From: Nocardioides marinus
GTDB lineage: Bacteria > Actinomycetota > Actinomycetes > Propionibacteriales > Nocardioidaceae
NCBI RefSeq assembly: GCF_013408145.1
Contig: NZ_JACBZI010000001.1
Span: forward strand, 1,905,501 to 1,969,500
Direction of reading: 5' to 3'
DNA length: 64,000 nucleotides
Of the stretch, positions 40,065-49,467 are shown piece after piece. Position 1 is the first letter of the stretch; every line of letters begins with the position of its first letter. Under the pieces are notes generated by a model, which worked only from the letters and a program-made list of their open reading frames with translations, made no database searches and had not been told where the DNA came from. The translations under genes and the position numbers were made by a program.

Positions 40065-41027
40065 ATGTCCCGCACCCTCTCGGCGCCGGTGACGGTCGCC
40101 TTCGACTACACCCGCTCCACCGGACCCGTCCTCGGCCGGTTCCTCACCGGCCTGCGCGACGGCGTGGTGGTCGGTGGGCGCACCTCCGACGGCCAGGTCG
40201 TCGTGCCCCCACCGGAGTACGACCCGGTGACCCACCAGGCCCTCGAGGACTTCGTCGAGGTCTCCCCCGTCGGCACGGTCACGTCGTGGACCTGGGTGCC
40301 CGAGCCGGTCAAGCACCAGCCCTTCGACCGTCCCTTCGCCTTCGCGCTGGTCACCTTCGACGGCGCGACGAAGCCGTTCCTGCACGCGCTCGACGTCTCC
40401 TCCCCCGACGAGGTGTCGACCGGCATGCGGGTGCGGGTGCGCTGGGCCGAGGAGCGGGTCGGTGCCATCACCGACATCGCGTGCTTCGAGCCGCTGCCCG
40501 CGGGTGAGGAGGCCGTCCCGGCGGTCGCGCCGAGCGGCGCGGTCGACCCGGTCACCGGGATCGTCGTGCCGGTCAGCCTCGACTACACCTACGCGGCGAG
40601 CCCCGAGGAGTCCGCGTTCTACCGTGGGCTGGAGCAGGGCCGGATCGTCGGCCAGCGCTGCCCCACGTGCGACAAGGTCTACATCCCGCCCAGGGCGGCG
40701 TGCCCCTCGGACGGCACGCCGACCGCGGAGGAGGTCGAGCTGTCGCACACCGGCACCGTGACGACCTTCTGCATCGTCAACGTGCCCTTCCTCGGACAGC
40801 GGATCACCCCGCCGTACGTGTCGGCGTACATCCTCCTCGACGGCGCCGACATCGCCGTCCTGCACCTGATCCTCGACTGCCCCGCCGACGAGGTGCGGAT
40901 GGGCATGCGGGTCAAGGCGGTCTGGAAGCCCGAGGACGAGTGGGGCACCACGATCGAGAACATCAGCCACTTCGCGCCGACCGACGAGCCGGACGCGGAC
41001 TTCGAGACCTACAAGCAGCACCTGTAG
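40065..41027 (+). CDS. Tandem DUF35/OB-fold acyl-CoA-associated protein (Rv3521-like)
   Basis: 320 residues built from two DUF35 (ChsH2 C-terminal type) modules. The second module (about 165-320) has a full zinc ribbon, CPTCDKVYIPPRAACPSDG, followed by its OB-fold. The first (about 1-145) has the same helix (LRDGVVVGGRTSDGQVVVPP) but the four cysteines are replaced, so it should not bind zinc. DUF35 proteins pair with lipid-transfer thiolases such as Ltp2; here two such thiolase genes follow in the same direction. The DUF35 protein probably holds the CoA substrate for one or both. No MaoC hydratase domain is present, which separates it from ChsH2. Confidence 0.85.
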   Translation: MSRTLSAPVTVAFDYTRSTGPVLGRFLTGLRDGVVVGGRTSDGQVVVPPPEYDPVTHQALEDFVEVSPVGTVTSWTWVPEPVKHQPFDRPFAFALVTFDGATKPFLHALDVSSPDEVSTGMRVRVRWAEERVGAITDIACFEPLPAGEEAVPAVAPSGAVDPVTGIVVPVSLDYTYAASPEESAFYRGLEQGRIVGQRCPTCDKVYIPPRAACPSDGTPTAEEVELSHTGTVTTFCIVNVPFLGQRITPPYVSAYILLDGADIAVLHLILDCPADEVRMGMRVKAVWKPEDEWGTTIENISHFAPTDEPDADFETYKQHL

Positions 41028-41054
41028 CCGGCGGAAGAGACGAGAAGAGACAAG

Positions 41055-42128
41055 ATGAGAGACGTCGCCGTCGTCGGGTTCGCCCAGCGACAGATGAGGG
41101 ACTTCGACGGGTCGCCCACGTGCGTGGAGCTGCTCGTCCCCCTGTTCAAGGAGTGCTACGAGCAGACCGGCTGGACCCGCCAGGACGTGGGCTTCTGGTG
41201 CTCCGGCTCCTCCGACTACCTGGCCGGCCGGTCCTTCTCCTTCGTGCAGGCCGTCGACGCGATCGGGGTCATCCCGCCCGTCAACGAGTCGCACGTCGAG
41301 ATGGACCTGGCCTGGGCGATGTACGAGGCCTGGATCAAGATCCAGACCGGCGAGGTCGACACCGCGCTGGTCTACGCCTTCGGCAAGTCCTCGGCCGGCG
41401 TGCTGCGCCGCACCCTGTCGCTGCAGCTCGAGCCGTACACGATGACCCCGCTGTGGCCCGACACCGTCTCCCTGGCGGGTCTGCAGGCCCGCGCCGGCAT
41501 GGACGCCGGCCTGTGGGACGAGCGCGCCATGGCCGAGGTGGTCAACCGCTCGCTCACCGACGCGGAGAAGAACGAGTGGGCCGTGCGCAAGGGCGGCTCC
41601 TCGGTCGAGGAGCTGCTGGCGCGGCCGATGTACGCCGACCCGCTGCGCAAGCACGACTGCGCCCCGGTGACCGACGGTGCCGCGGCGATCGTGCTGGCCG
41701 CCGGTGACCGGGCGCGCGAGGTCTGCGACCGGCCGGCGTGGATCACCGGCCTGTCGACGTACGTCGACGAGATGACGATGTCGCGCGACCTCACCGGCTC
41801 CGCGTCGGCCCGTCGCTGCGCCGAGGCCCTGGACCTCGGCGGCGTCGACACCGCCGAGCTGCACGCGCCGTTCAGCCACCAGGAGCTGGTGCTGCGTCGG
41901 GAGGCCGGCCTGGCCGACGACGTGACGATCAACCCCTCGGGCGGGGCGCTGGCCAGCAACCCGATGTTCTCCGCCGGCGGCATCCGCGTGGGCGAGGCCG
42001 CCCGCCGGATCTGGGCCGGCGACTCCGACAAGGCGCTCGCGCACGCGACCAGCGGTCCGGCGCTGCAGCAGAACTTCATGTGCACTCTCGAGGTCTCGAC
42101 GGGCTCGACCACCGGAGGTAACCGATGA
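41055..42128 (+). CDS. ltp4: Lipid-transfer protein / SCPx-type thiolase (Ltp4-like)
   Basis: 357 residues. Thiolase-superfamily fold of the SCP2-thiolase branch, where the usual cysteines are partly replaced. It has VVGFAQRQMRDFDG at the N-terminus, SSDYLAGRSFSFVQAVDAIG where the nucleophile loop lies, and INPSGGALASNPMFSAGGIR for the C-terminal loop. Such proteins act as sterol side-chain thiolases or aldolases together with DUF35 partners. The gene begins 28 bases after the DUF35 gene, and overlaps the next thiolase by ATGA. Its last ten residues (EVSTGSTTGG) are encoded by a family-B repeat. Confidence 0.85.
   Translation: MRDVAVVGFAQRQMRDFDGSPTCVELLVPLFKECYEQTGWTRQDVGFWCSGSSDYLAGRSFSFVQAVDAIGVIPPVNESHVEMDLAWAMYEAWIKIQTGEVDTALVYAFGKSSAGVLRRTLSLQLEPYTMTPLWPDTVSLAGLQARAGMDAGLWDERAMAEVVNRSLTDAEKNEWAVRKGGSSVEELLARPMYADPLRKHDCAPVTDGAAAIVLAAGDRAREVCDRPAWITGLSTYVDEMTMSRDLTGSASARRCAEALDLGGVDTAELHAPFSHQELVLRREAGLADDVTINPSGGALASNPMFSAGGIRVGEAARRIWAGDSDKALAHATSGPALQQNFMCTLEVSTGSTTGGNR
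42092..42113. repeat. Family-B repeat, short form, inside 3' end of ltp4
   Basis: GGTCTCGACGGGCTCGACCA followed by CC is the compact form of the family-B element (inverted ends GGTCTCGA and TCGACCACC with no long middle). It encodes part of the Ltp4 C-terminus and ends 11 bases before the ltp3 start. Confidence 0.65.
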
Positions 42129-43285
42129 GCAAGCAGCCCGCCGCGGTGATCGGCGTCGGCCAGACCCACCACCGCGCCCAGCGCAAGGACGTCTCGATGG
42201 CCGGCCTGTGCCGCGAGGCCATCGACCGGGCCCTGCTCGACGCGAACATGACCCTCGACGACATCGACGCGATCGTCGTCGGCAAGGCGCCGGACCTCTT
42301 CGAGGGCGTGATGATGCCCGAGCTGTTCCTCGCCGAGGCGCTCGGCGCTGCCGGCAAGCCGCTGCTGCGCGTGCACACGGCCGGCTCGGTGGGCGGGTCC
42401 ACCGCCATCGTCGCCTCCTCGCTGGTGCAGGCCGGCGTCCACAAGCGGGTGCTGACCGTGGCCTACGAGAAGCAGTCGGAGTCCAACGCCATGTGGGCGC
42501 TCTCGGTCCCCGTGCCGTTCAACATGCCGGTCCACGCCGGCGCGGGCGGCTACTTCGCGCCGCACGTGCGCTCCTACATCCGGCGTTCTGGGGCACCCAC
42601 CCACGTGGGGGCGATCGTGGCCGCCAAGGACCGCACCAACGCGCTGAAGAACCCCTACGCGCACCTGCGCGAGGAGAAGACCGTCGAGCAGGTGCTGTCC
42701 TCCCAGATGCTGTGGGACCCGATCCGCTACGACGAGACCTGCCCGTCCTCCGACGGCGCGTGCGCCCTGGTGATCGTCGACGAGGACACTGCGCGGTCGT
42801 CCTCGAACCCGGCGTGGATCCACGGCACCGTGATGCGCTCGGAGGCCACGACCGCCGCCGAGCGCGACCAGGTCAACCCGCAGGCCTCCCGCGACGCCGC
42901 GGCGGCGCTGTGGAAGCAGGCCGGCATCACCTCCCCGATCGACGAGATCGACGCCGCCGAGATCTACGTGCCGTTCTCGTGGTTCGAGCCGATGTGGCTG
43001 GAGTCGCTCGGCTTCGCCGAGGAGTACGGCGGGTGGAAGCTCACCGAGTCCGGCGCGACGGCCATGGACGGCCGGATCCCGGTCAACTGCTCCGGTGGCG
43101 TGATGTCCTCGAACCCCATCGGCGCCTCGGGGATGCTGCGCTTCGGCGAGGCGGCGCTGCAGGTCCGCGGGGCGGCCGGGGAGCACCAGGTCGACGGTGC
43201 GCGTCGGGCGCTCGGGCACGCCTACGGCGGCGGCTCGCAGTTCTTCGCGATGTGGGTCGTGGGCTCCCAGAAGCCGAGCAACTGA
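42125..43285 (+). CDS. ltp3: Lipid-transfer protein / SCPx-type thiolase (Ltp3-like)
   Basis: 386 residues, ATG overlapping the ltp4 stop. SCP2-thiolase branch: VIGVGQTHHRAQRKDVSMAG at the N-terminus, RVHTAGSVGGSTAIVASSLV in the nucleophile-loop region (no cysteine at the standard place), DETCPSSDGACALVIVDED, and NCSGGVMSSNPIGASGMLRF with a histidine further on in RRALGHAYGGGSQ. Order DUF35-Ltp4-Ltp3 is the same as Rv3521-Rv3523. The two thiolases may form one complex with the DUF35 protein. Exact step in side-chain removal is not established. Confidence 0.85.
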   Translation: MSKQPAAVIGVGQTHHRAQRKDVSMAGLCREAIDRALLDANMTLDDIDAIVVGKAPDLFEGVMMPELFLAEALGAAGKPLLRVHTAGSVGGSTAIVASSLVQAGVHKRVLTVAYEKQSESNAMWALSVPVPFNMPVHAGAGGYFAPHVRSYIRRSGAPTHVGAIVAAKDRTNALKNPYAHLREEKTVEQVLSSQMLWDPIRYDETCPSSDGACALVIVDEDTARSSSNPAWIHGTVMRSEATTAAERDQVNPQASRDAAAALWKQAGITSPIDEIDAAEIYVPFSWFEPMWLESLGFAEEYGGWKLTESGATAMDGRIPVNCSGGVMSSNPIGASGMLRFGEAALQVRGAAGEHQVDGARRALGHAYGGGSQFFAMWVVGSQKPSN

Positions 43286-43316
43286 GCACGCTCGCGCTCT
43301 CGGTAGGGTCGGCGTC

Positions 43317-44084
43317 ATGATCGAGCTCAGGACGCCGACCCAGATCGAGCAGATGCGCCCCGCCGGGCGCTTCGTGGCCTCCGTGCTGACCGCACTGGCC
43401 CAGAAGGCCGCGCCGGGGGTCAACCTGCTCGAGCTGGACGCCCTCGCGCACGACATGATCCGCGAGGCCGGCGCGGAGTCCTGCTACATCGACTACCACC
43501 CCTCCTTCGGCGCCTCGCCCTTCGGCAAGGTGCTGTGCACGTCGGTCAACGACGCGGTGCTGCACGGCCTCCCCCACGACTACGTCCTGGCCGACGGCGA
43601 CCTGCTCTCGGTCGACTTCGCCGCCTCGGTCGACGGCTGGGTCTCCGACTCGGCCCTCTCGGTGGTCGTCGGCACCCCGCGCGAGGAGGACCTGCGCCTC
43701 ATCGACGTGACCACGCGGGCGCTCGAGGCCGCGATCGCCCAGGCCCGTCCCGGGAACCGGATCGGCGACATCTCGGCCGCCATCGCGGGCGTCGCGCGCG
43801 AGGCAGGCCTGTCGATCAACACCCAGTTCGGCGGCCACGGCGTCGGTCGCACCATGCACGGCGACCCGCACATCCCCAACGACGGTCGCGCCGGACGCGG
43901 GTTCAAGCTGCAGCCCGGCCTGGTGATCGCCATCGAGCCGTGGTTCCTGCACACCACCGACGAGATCTACACCGACGCCGACGGGTGGACCCTGCGCAGT
44001 GCCGACGGGTCCCGCGGCGCCCACATGGAGCACACGGTCGCCATCACCGAGGACGGGCCGCTGATCCTCACGGCGCGCGACTGA
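43317..44084 (+). CDS. map: Methionine aminopeptidase, type I
   Basis: Removes the initiator methionine from nascent proteins; 255 residues. All metal ligands are visible: D in SVDFAASV, D in VSDSALS, H in GGHGVGRTMHG, E in VIAIEPWF and E in AHMEHTVAI. The start is ATG 43317. It is 31 bases after ltp3 in the same direction, an odd place for a housekeeping enzyme. It may be a second copy, since one is normally found near adk or rpsM. No zinc-finger N-terminal extension of the mycobacterial MapB type is present. Confidence 0.93.
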   Translation: MIELRTPTQIEQMRPAGRFVASVLTALAQKAAPGVNLLELDALAHDMIREAGAESCYIDYHPSFGASPFGKVLCTSVNDAVLHGLPHDYVLADGDLLSVDFAASVDGWVSDSALSVVVGTPREEDLRLIDVTTRALEAAIAQARPGNRIGDISAAIAGVAREAGLSINTQFGGHGVGRTMHGDPHIPNDGRAGRGFKLQPGLVIAIEPWFLHTTDEIYTDADGWTLRSADGSRGAHMEHTVAITEDGPLILTARD

Positions 44085-44102
44085 GCCCGCGCCGCCGGGG
44101 GC

Positions 44103-45347
44103 TCACCAGCGTCGGCGAGCACCGACGAGGGTGAACCACCGCTCCTTGAGCCCGAGGGCGGCCTTGAGCTCCGCCGCGGGCACGGTGACCGCACCGGCGG
44201 TGCCGACCAGGCGGACGCCGAGCACCCGGCCGCCCCACTCGCCGCCGCCCTCCCGGGCGAGCACGCGGATGCCGGTGAGCTCGCCGAGCGCCGGCCAGCG
44301 GCTCTCGAGGGTGTCGTCGGCGATGCGGCGCATCCAGGTGTGGTTCGGGTTCGGCGCCCAGTCGTCCCAGGGGTCACGCCGGTCGACCAGGTACGGGACG
44401 CCGTCGACCCCGAGGGACCGGCCGCCGTTGCTGGAGGAGTACATCGTGAGTGCCGGAGCCCCCTGCCAGGTCAGGATCGTCCCCGCGGTGGCCGACACCG
44501 CGGCCGAGCCGGCCGCGGTCTCACCGGCTGCTCCGCCGTACACCTGGCAGGCGGTGGTGTCGCACACGTCGTAGGTGCGACCGGCCGCCCCTGCCCGCGC
44601 ACGCACCGCGTAGGTCCGCGCCGCTACCGCCTGGGCGGCGATCGCCGCCGCGGGCCACGATGCCGGCATCTCGCGGGTCACGACCCCGCGCACGTAGTCC
44701 TCCAGGCCCAGCACGTTGACCGTGTCACGCCCCTCGGACCCGGGCACGGAGAGGAGCCGGCCGCGGTAGCCCGTCTCCCCCGCCGGCGTGACGAGCACGA
44801 CCGGCGCAGCGCCCGCGGTGAAGCCCGCTCCGACCGACACCGGGCGGTCCTTGCGCCAACGGACCACGCCGCCCTTCGTCGTACGACGCTGCAGGACCGT
44901 GCCCGAGGCCGTCGGGACGATGCGCCACTGGTCGGTCACGCCGGAGGGCAGCACGAAGGCTGCCCCGCCGTCGAGCAGGGTCAGGCCGGGCTGGTGGCGG
45001 ACGACCAGGTCGGGCGTGATGTCCGCGGTGACGAGCACGCGCATCTCGCCGTCGGCGTGGCCCGTGGCGGTGCCGGGGTAGTAGAAGTCGAGGATCTCGT
45101 GCCAGGTGAGCCCGGACGTGGCGGCGCCGCCGGCGCCGTACTGGCTCATCCCGTGGCCGTGCCCCCAGCCGTGGCCGCGCAGCACGACCCAGGCCCGCTG
45201 CGGCACCGCCACCAGGTCAGTGCGGTGCCGCTCGCGGGCCGGCACCTGCTCCACCACGGCCTCGTCGCCCCGCGGCACCGCCTGCGCCGGCCAGGGAGTG
45301 CCGACCAGCAGGAGGATCGCCACGAGCAGCCGAGAGGAGCGGGTCAC
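44103..45347 (-). CDS. Secreted SpoIID/LytB-domain protein
   Basis: 414 residues, with a signal peptide (LLVAILLLVGTPWPAQA). The SpoIID domain is marked by LRGHGWGHGHGMSQYGAGG, LEDYVRGVVTREMPASWP, AIAAQAVAARTYAVR and YSSSNGGRSLGVDGVPYLV. SpoIID proteins are lytic transglycosylases or amidase enhancers acting on peptidoglycan; in actinobacteria many stand alone. It has no obvious link to the surrounding sterol genes, and is convergent with map, 18 bases apart. The start is the GTG at 45347. Confidence 0.88.
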   Translation of the reverse strand: MTRSSRLLVAILLLVGTPWPAQAVPRGDEAVVEQVPARERHRTDLVAVPQRAWVVLRGHGWGHGHGMSQYGAGGAATSGLTWHEILDFYYPGTATGHADGEMRVLVTADITPDLVVRHQPGLTLLDGGAAFVLPSGVTDQWRIVPTASGTVLQRRTTKGGVVRWRKDRPVSVGAGFTAGAAPVVLVTPAGETGYRGRLLSVPGSEGRDTVNVLGLEDYVRGVVTREMPASWPAAAIAAQAVAARTYAVRARAGAAGRTYDVCDTTACQVYGGAAGETAAGSAAVSATAGTILTWQGAPALTMYSSSNGGRSLGVDGVPYLVDRRDPWDDWAPNPNHTWMRRIADDTLESRWPALGELTGIRVLAREGGGEWGGRVLGVRLVGTAGAVTVPAAELKAALGLKERWFTLVGARRRW

Positions 45348-45372
45348 CCCGTTTCCATCGGCAGCGCAGGGC

Positions 45373-46617
45373 TCAGGTGTAGGAGACCTGCAGGTCCTTG
45401 ATGCCGTTGACCCAGGAGTGGCGCAGTCGCGCCGGCTCGGCCAGGCGGCTGATGTCCGGGGCGAGGTCGGCCAAGGCGTGGAAGATCAGTCGGATCTCCT
45501 GGCGCGCCAGGTTGGCTCCGAGGCAGTAGTGCGCGCCGTGACCGCCGAACCCGAGCTGCGGGTTGGGGTCACGGGTGATGTCGAAGCGGAACGGGTCGGT
45601 GAAGACGTCCTCGTCGAAGTTGGCGCTGGCGTAGAACAGACCCACGCGCTGGCTTTTCGCCACCGCGACGCCGCCCACCTCGGTGTCGGTCAGCGCGGTG
45701 CGCTGGAAGACGCTGATCGGGCTGGCCCACCGGACGACCTCGTCGACCATCGTGTCCGGCCGCTCGGCCTTCCACAGCTCCCACTGCTCGGGGTTGTCGA
45801 AGAACGCGTTCATCCCGTGGGTGATGGCGTTGCGCGTGGTCTCGTTGCCGGCGACCGCCAGCAGGATCACGAAGAAGCCGAACTCGTCGTCGGTGAGGCC
45901 GCGGTCCCCCATGTGCGCGTTGACGAGCTTGGTGACGATGTCGTCGCGCGGGTTGGCCTTGCGGTCGGCCGCCATCATCATCGCGTAGGCGAGGATCTCG
46001 GCCGCCGCCACGTCGGGCTCGCCCTGGATGTCGGGGTCGTCGGAGGCGAGCATCTGGTTGGACCAGTCGAAGATCTTGTGCCGGTCCTCCTGCGGGACGC
46101 CGATGAGGTCGGCGATCGCCTGCAGCGGCAGCTCGGCGGCCACCTGCTCGACGAAGTTGCCGCTGCCCTGCTTCACCGCGTCACCCACGATCTGGCGCGA
46201 CCGCGACTGCATCGTCTCCTCGAGCTCGGCGATCGAGCGGGGCGTGAATCCACGACTGACGATCGCCCGGTGCTGCGTGTGGTGCGGGGGGTCCTGGTTG
46301 AGCAGGATCGTGCGCTGCAGCTCGATCTGCTCGCGCTGCATCCCCTCGGAGAAGCGGATGATCGCCCCGTTCTCCTCCGTCGACCAGTCCTTGGAGTTCT
46401 TCGAGACCGCCGCGACGTCGGCGTGACGGGTCACCGCGAAGTACCCGGATCCCGACTCGGCCGACATGCCGTCGTACGTGCCGGGGGCCTGCTCGACCCA
46501 CGTGACCGGGAACTGCTGACGGGCGGCACGGAACGAGTCGTGCGGGATCCCCCGCTCCAGCAGGAACGGGTCGGTGAAGTCGGTGAAGCCCTCGGGCAGG
46601 ACGTCGGCGACGGACAT
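45373..46617 (-). CDS. CYP125-family cytochrome P450, copy 2
   Basis: 414 residues. Heme-binding loop GFGGHGAHYCLGANLAR with C365 as thiolate ligand, oxygen-activation helix AVAGNETTRN and the ExxR pair (EVVRW with R downstream in FQRTAL). CYP125 hydroxylates and oxidises C26(27) of the sterol side chain to the acid. Family-type blocks GSGNFVEQVAAELPLQAIADL, IGVPQEDRHKIFDWSN and SWVNGIKDLQV are shared with the next P450, from which it is 47 bases downstream. It has diverged further than that copy in the N-terminal substrate-recognition region, so it may act on another substrate. No ferredoxin gene is adjacent. Confidence 0.85.
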   Translation of the reverse strand: MSVADVLPEGFTDFTDPFLLERGIPHDSFRAARQQFPVTWVEQAPGTYDGMSAESGSGYFAVTRHADVAAVSKNSKDWSTEENGAIIRFSEGMQREQIELQRTILLNQDPPHHTQHRAIVSRGFTPRSIAELEETMQSRSRQIVGDAVKQGSGNFVEQVAAELPLQAIADLIGVPQEDRHKIFDWSNQMLASDDPDIQGEPDVAAAEILAYAMMMAADRKANPRDDIVTKLVNAHMGDRGLTDDEFGFFVILLAVAGNETTRNAITHGMNAFFDNPEQWELWKAERPDTMVDEVVRWASPISVFQRTALTDTEVGGVAVAKSQRVGLFYASANFDEDVFTDPFRFDITRDPNPQLGFGGHGAHYCLGANLARQEIRLIFHALADLAPDISRLAEPARLRHSWVNGIKDLQVSYT

Positions 46618-46664
46618 GGAACTCCTCAGATGGGCGTGGCGGGACGGACGTGACGCGAGTGGCG

Positions 46665-47903
46665 TCAGCGGTGGTAGGCGACAGGCAGGCTCTTGACGCC
46701 GTTGAGCCAGCCGCTGCGCAGCCGGTCGGGCTCGCCGAGAAGCTCGACGCGCACGCCGCTGTCGGCGATGGCGTTGAAGATGAGGTCGACCTCCATGCGG
46801 GCGAGGTTGGCGCCGATGCAGTAGTGCGCACCGTGGCCGCCGAATGCCTGGTGGGGGTTGTGCTCACGCAACACGTCGAAGGTGAAGGGGTCCTCGAACA
46901 CGTCCTCGTCGAAGTTGGCGCTGGCGTAGAGCAGCCCCACCCGCTCCCCGGCCGGGATCGTCACCCCTCCGACCTCGACGTCACGCAGAGCGGTGCGCTG
47001 GAAGGCCGTCACCGGCGTGGCCCACCGGATGATCTCGTCGGTGGCGGTGGCCGGGCGCTGGGCGACGAATGTGTCCCACTGGTCGGGGTTCGTGGCGAAG
47101 GCGTGCATGCCCCAGGTGATCGCGTTGCGCGTGGTCTCGTTGCCGGCCACGGCCAGCAGGATCATGAAGAAGCCGAACTCGTCGTCGGTGAGCCCCCGAC
47201 CGTCGACGTCCGCGGTCACCAGCTTGGTGACGATGTCGTCCTGCGGGTTCTTGCGGCGCTCGTCGGCCAGCGCCATCGAGTAGGCCAGGATCTCCATGAA
47301 GGCGACCATCTGGTCGCCCTCGACCGTCGGGTCGTCGTAGGACATCATCTGGTTCGACCACTCGAAGAGCTTGCCGCGGTCCTCCTGCGGCACCCCGAGC
47401 AGGTCGGCGATCGCCTGGAGCGGCAGCTCGGCGGCCACCTGCTCGACGAAGTCGCCGCTGCCGGACTCCACCGCGTCGGCGAAGATCTTCTGCGCCCGAG
47501 CCTTCAGGTCGTCGTGCAGCGCGTTGATCGCGCGCGGGGTGAACGCACGGGAGACGATCTGGCGCAGCTTGGTGTGGTCGGGCGCGTCGTGGTTGATCAG
47601 CAGGAAGCCGGACTGCTCCCGCTCCTCCTTGGTCATCCCGGGCGCGAACCGCATGATCACGCCGTTGGCCTGGGTGGAGAAGTCGGTCTGGTTCTTCGAC
47701 ACCGCCGCGACGTCCGCGTGCTTGCTCAGCGCCCAGTACCCCTGGTGGTCGGGGAACCCGGCGCGCGCGTCCTCGTCCTGCGCCACGAAGGACACCGGGG
47801 CGGTGCGGCGCATCGCCAGCATCTCCTCGTGCGGCACGCGCTCGGCGAGCACGTCCGGGTCGGTCGGGTCGAAGGCGGCGAGCGGGGTGTCGGCGATCGT
47901 CAC
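46665..47903 (-). CDS. cyp125: Sterol C26-hydroxylase cytochrome P450 CYP125
   Basis: 412 residues from GTG 47903, which has AGGGAGC upstream; the frame stays open to 48086 but that part is promoter DNA. Heme loop AFGGHGAHYCIGANLAR (C362), helix AVAGNETTRN and blocks ENGVI-like QANGVIMRFAPGM, LGVPQEDRGKLFEWSNQMM and ATPVTAFQRTALRD closely follow mycobacterial CYP125A1 as I remember it. It should start side-chain breakdown by oxidising the terminal methyl. It is divergent from fadA5, as Rv3545c is from Rv3546, with a KstR site 114 bases upstream. Confidence 0.9.
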   Translation of the reverse strand: MTIADTPLAAFDPTDPDVLAERVPHEEMLAMRRTAPVSFVAQDEDARAGFPDHQGYWALSKHADVAAVSKNQTDFSTQANGVIMRFAPGMTKEEREQSGFLLINHDAPDHTKLRQIVSRAFTPRAINALHDDLKARAQKIFADAVESGSGDFVEQVAAELPLQAIADLLGVPQEDRGKLFEWSNQMMSYDDPTVEGDQMVAFMEILAYSMALADERRKNPQDDIVTKLVTADVDGRGLTDDEFGFFMILLAVAGNETTRNAITWGMHAFATNPDQWDTFVAQRPATATDEIIRWATPVTAFQRTALRDVEVGGVTIPAGERVGLLYASANFDEDVFEDPFTFDVLREHNPHQAFGGHGAHYCIGANLARMEVDLIFNAIADSGVRVELLGEPDRLRSGWLNGVKSLPVAYHR

Positions 47904-48016
47904 AGGGTGCTCCCTCGGTGGTGGCGGTCGCGCCGTGGTGGGGCGCTGGGTGCGTGCGGGTCGTGGGTGGTGCGCAGGTCGTGGAGCGTCCGCACCTGCG
48001 CGCCGAGCACGCGAGG

Positions 48017-48030
48017 TGGAACACGTTCTA
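48017..48030. promoter_or_regulatory. KstR operator on the cyp125 side
   Basis: TGGAACACGTTCTA fits TnnAACnnGTTnnA at every fixed base. It is 114 bases from the cyp125 start and 94 bases from the second site, so the P450 and fadA5 promoters probably have separate operators. Confidence 0.82.
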
Positions 48031-48123
48031 GTGAGCAGCATTACATACCGGCGGTAGGTGAGCAACGGTGCAACACGAGGTGGCACTCGCCTGCCACGCA
48101 GGCGCCTCGGCTTGTCGGCGTAC

Positions 48124-48137
48124 GAGAACGTGTTCTA
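48124..48137. promoter_or_regulatory. KstR operator upstream of fadA5
   Basis: GAGAACGTGTTCTA matches the KstR consensus except for the first base and ends 11 bases before the fadA5 ATG. Confidence 0.78.
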
Positions 48138-48144
48138 GTTTTGA

Positions 48145-49311
<1,167 letters not shown>

Positions 49312-49325
49312 GGGGTCGCTGGGCT

Positions 49326-49399
49326 GGAAGGTCTGACTGATGTCAGTCAGACCTTGCACTTCGCGGTCGAAGGTTCGACCGCGAACCCGAAGGTCTGAC
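49326..49399 (+). repeat. Left 74-bp inverted repeat of DUF559 element
   Basis: It has internal palindromes: AAGGTCTGACTGA, central TG, TCAGTCAGACCTT (13-base arms), then GCGGTCGAA, GG, TTCGACCGC (9-base arms), then a third GAAGGTCTGAC. It could fold as two consecutive hairpins and end fadA5 transcription. Confidence 0.88.
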
Positions 49400-49467
49400 T
49401 CACGCAGCCACCGGAGCCTGTGGACAGGCTGCCGCGCTGCGGCCGGAGATCAGTCACGCTGCCAGGC

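Noticed and set aside
40065..41027. ChsH2 (MaoC plus DUF35) identity
   Set aside because: The N-terminal half is a second DUF35 module, not a hotdog hydratase, so Rv3521 is the better match.
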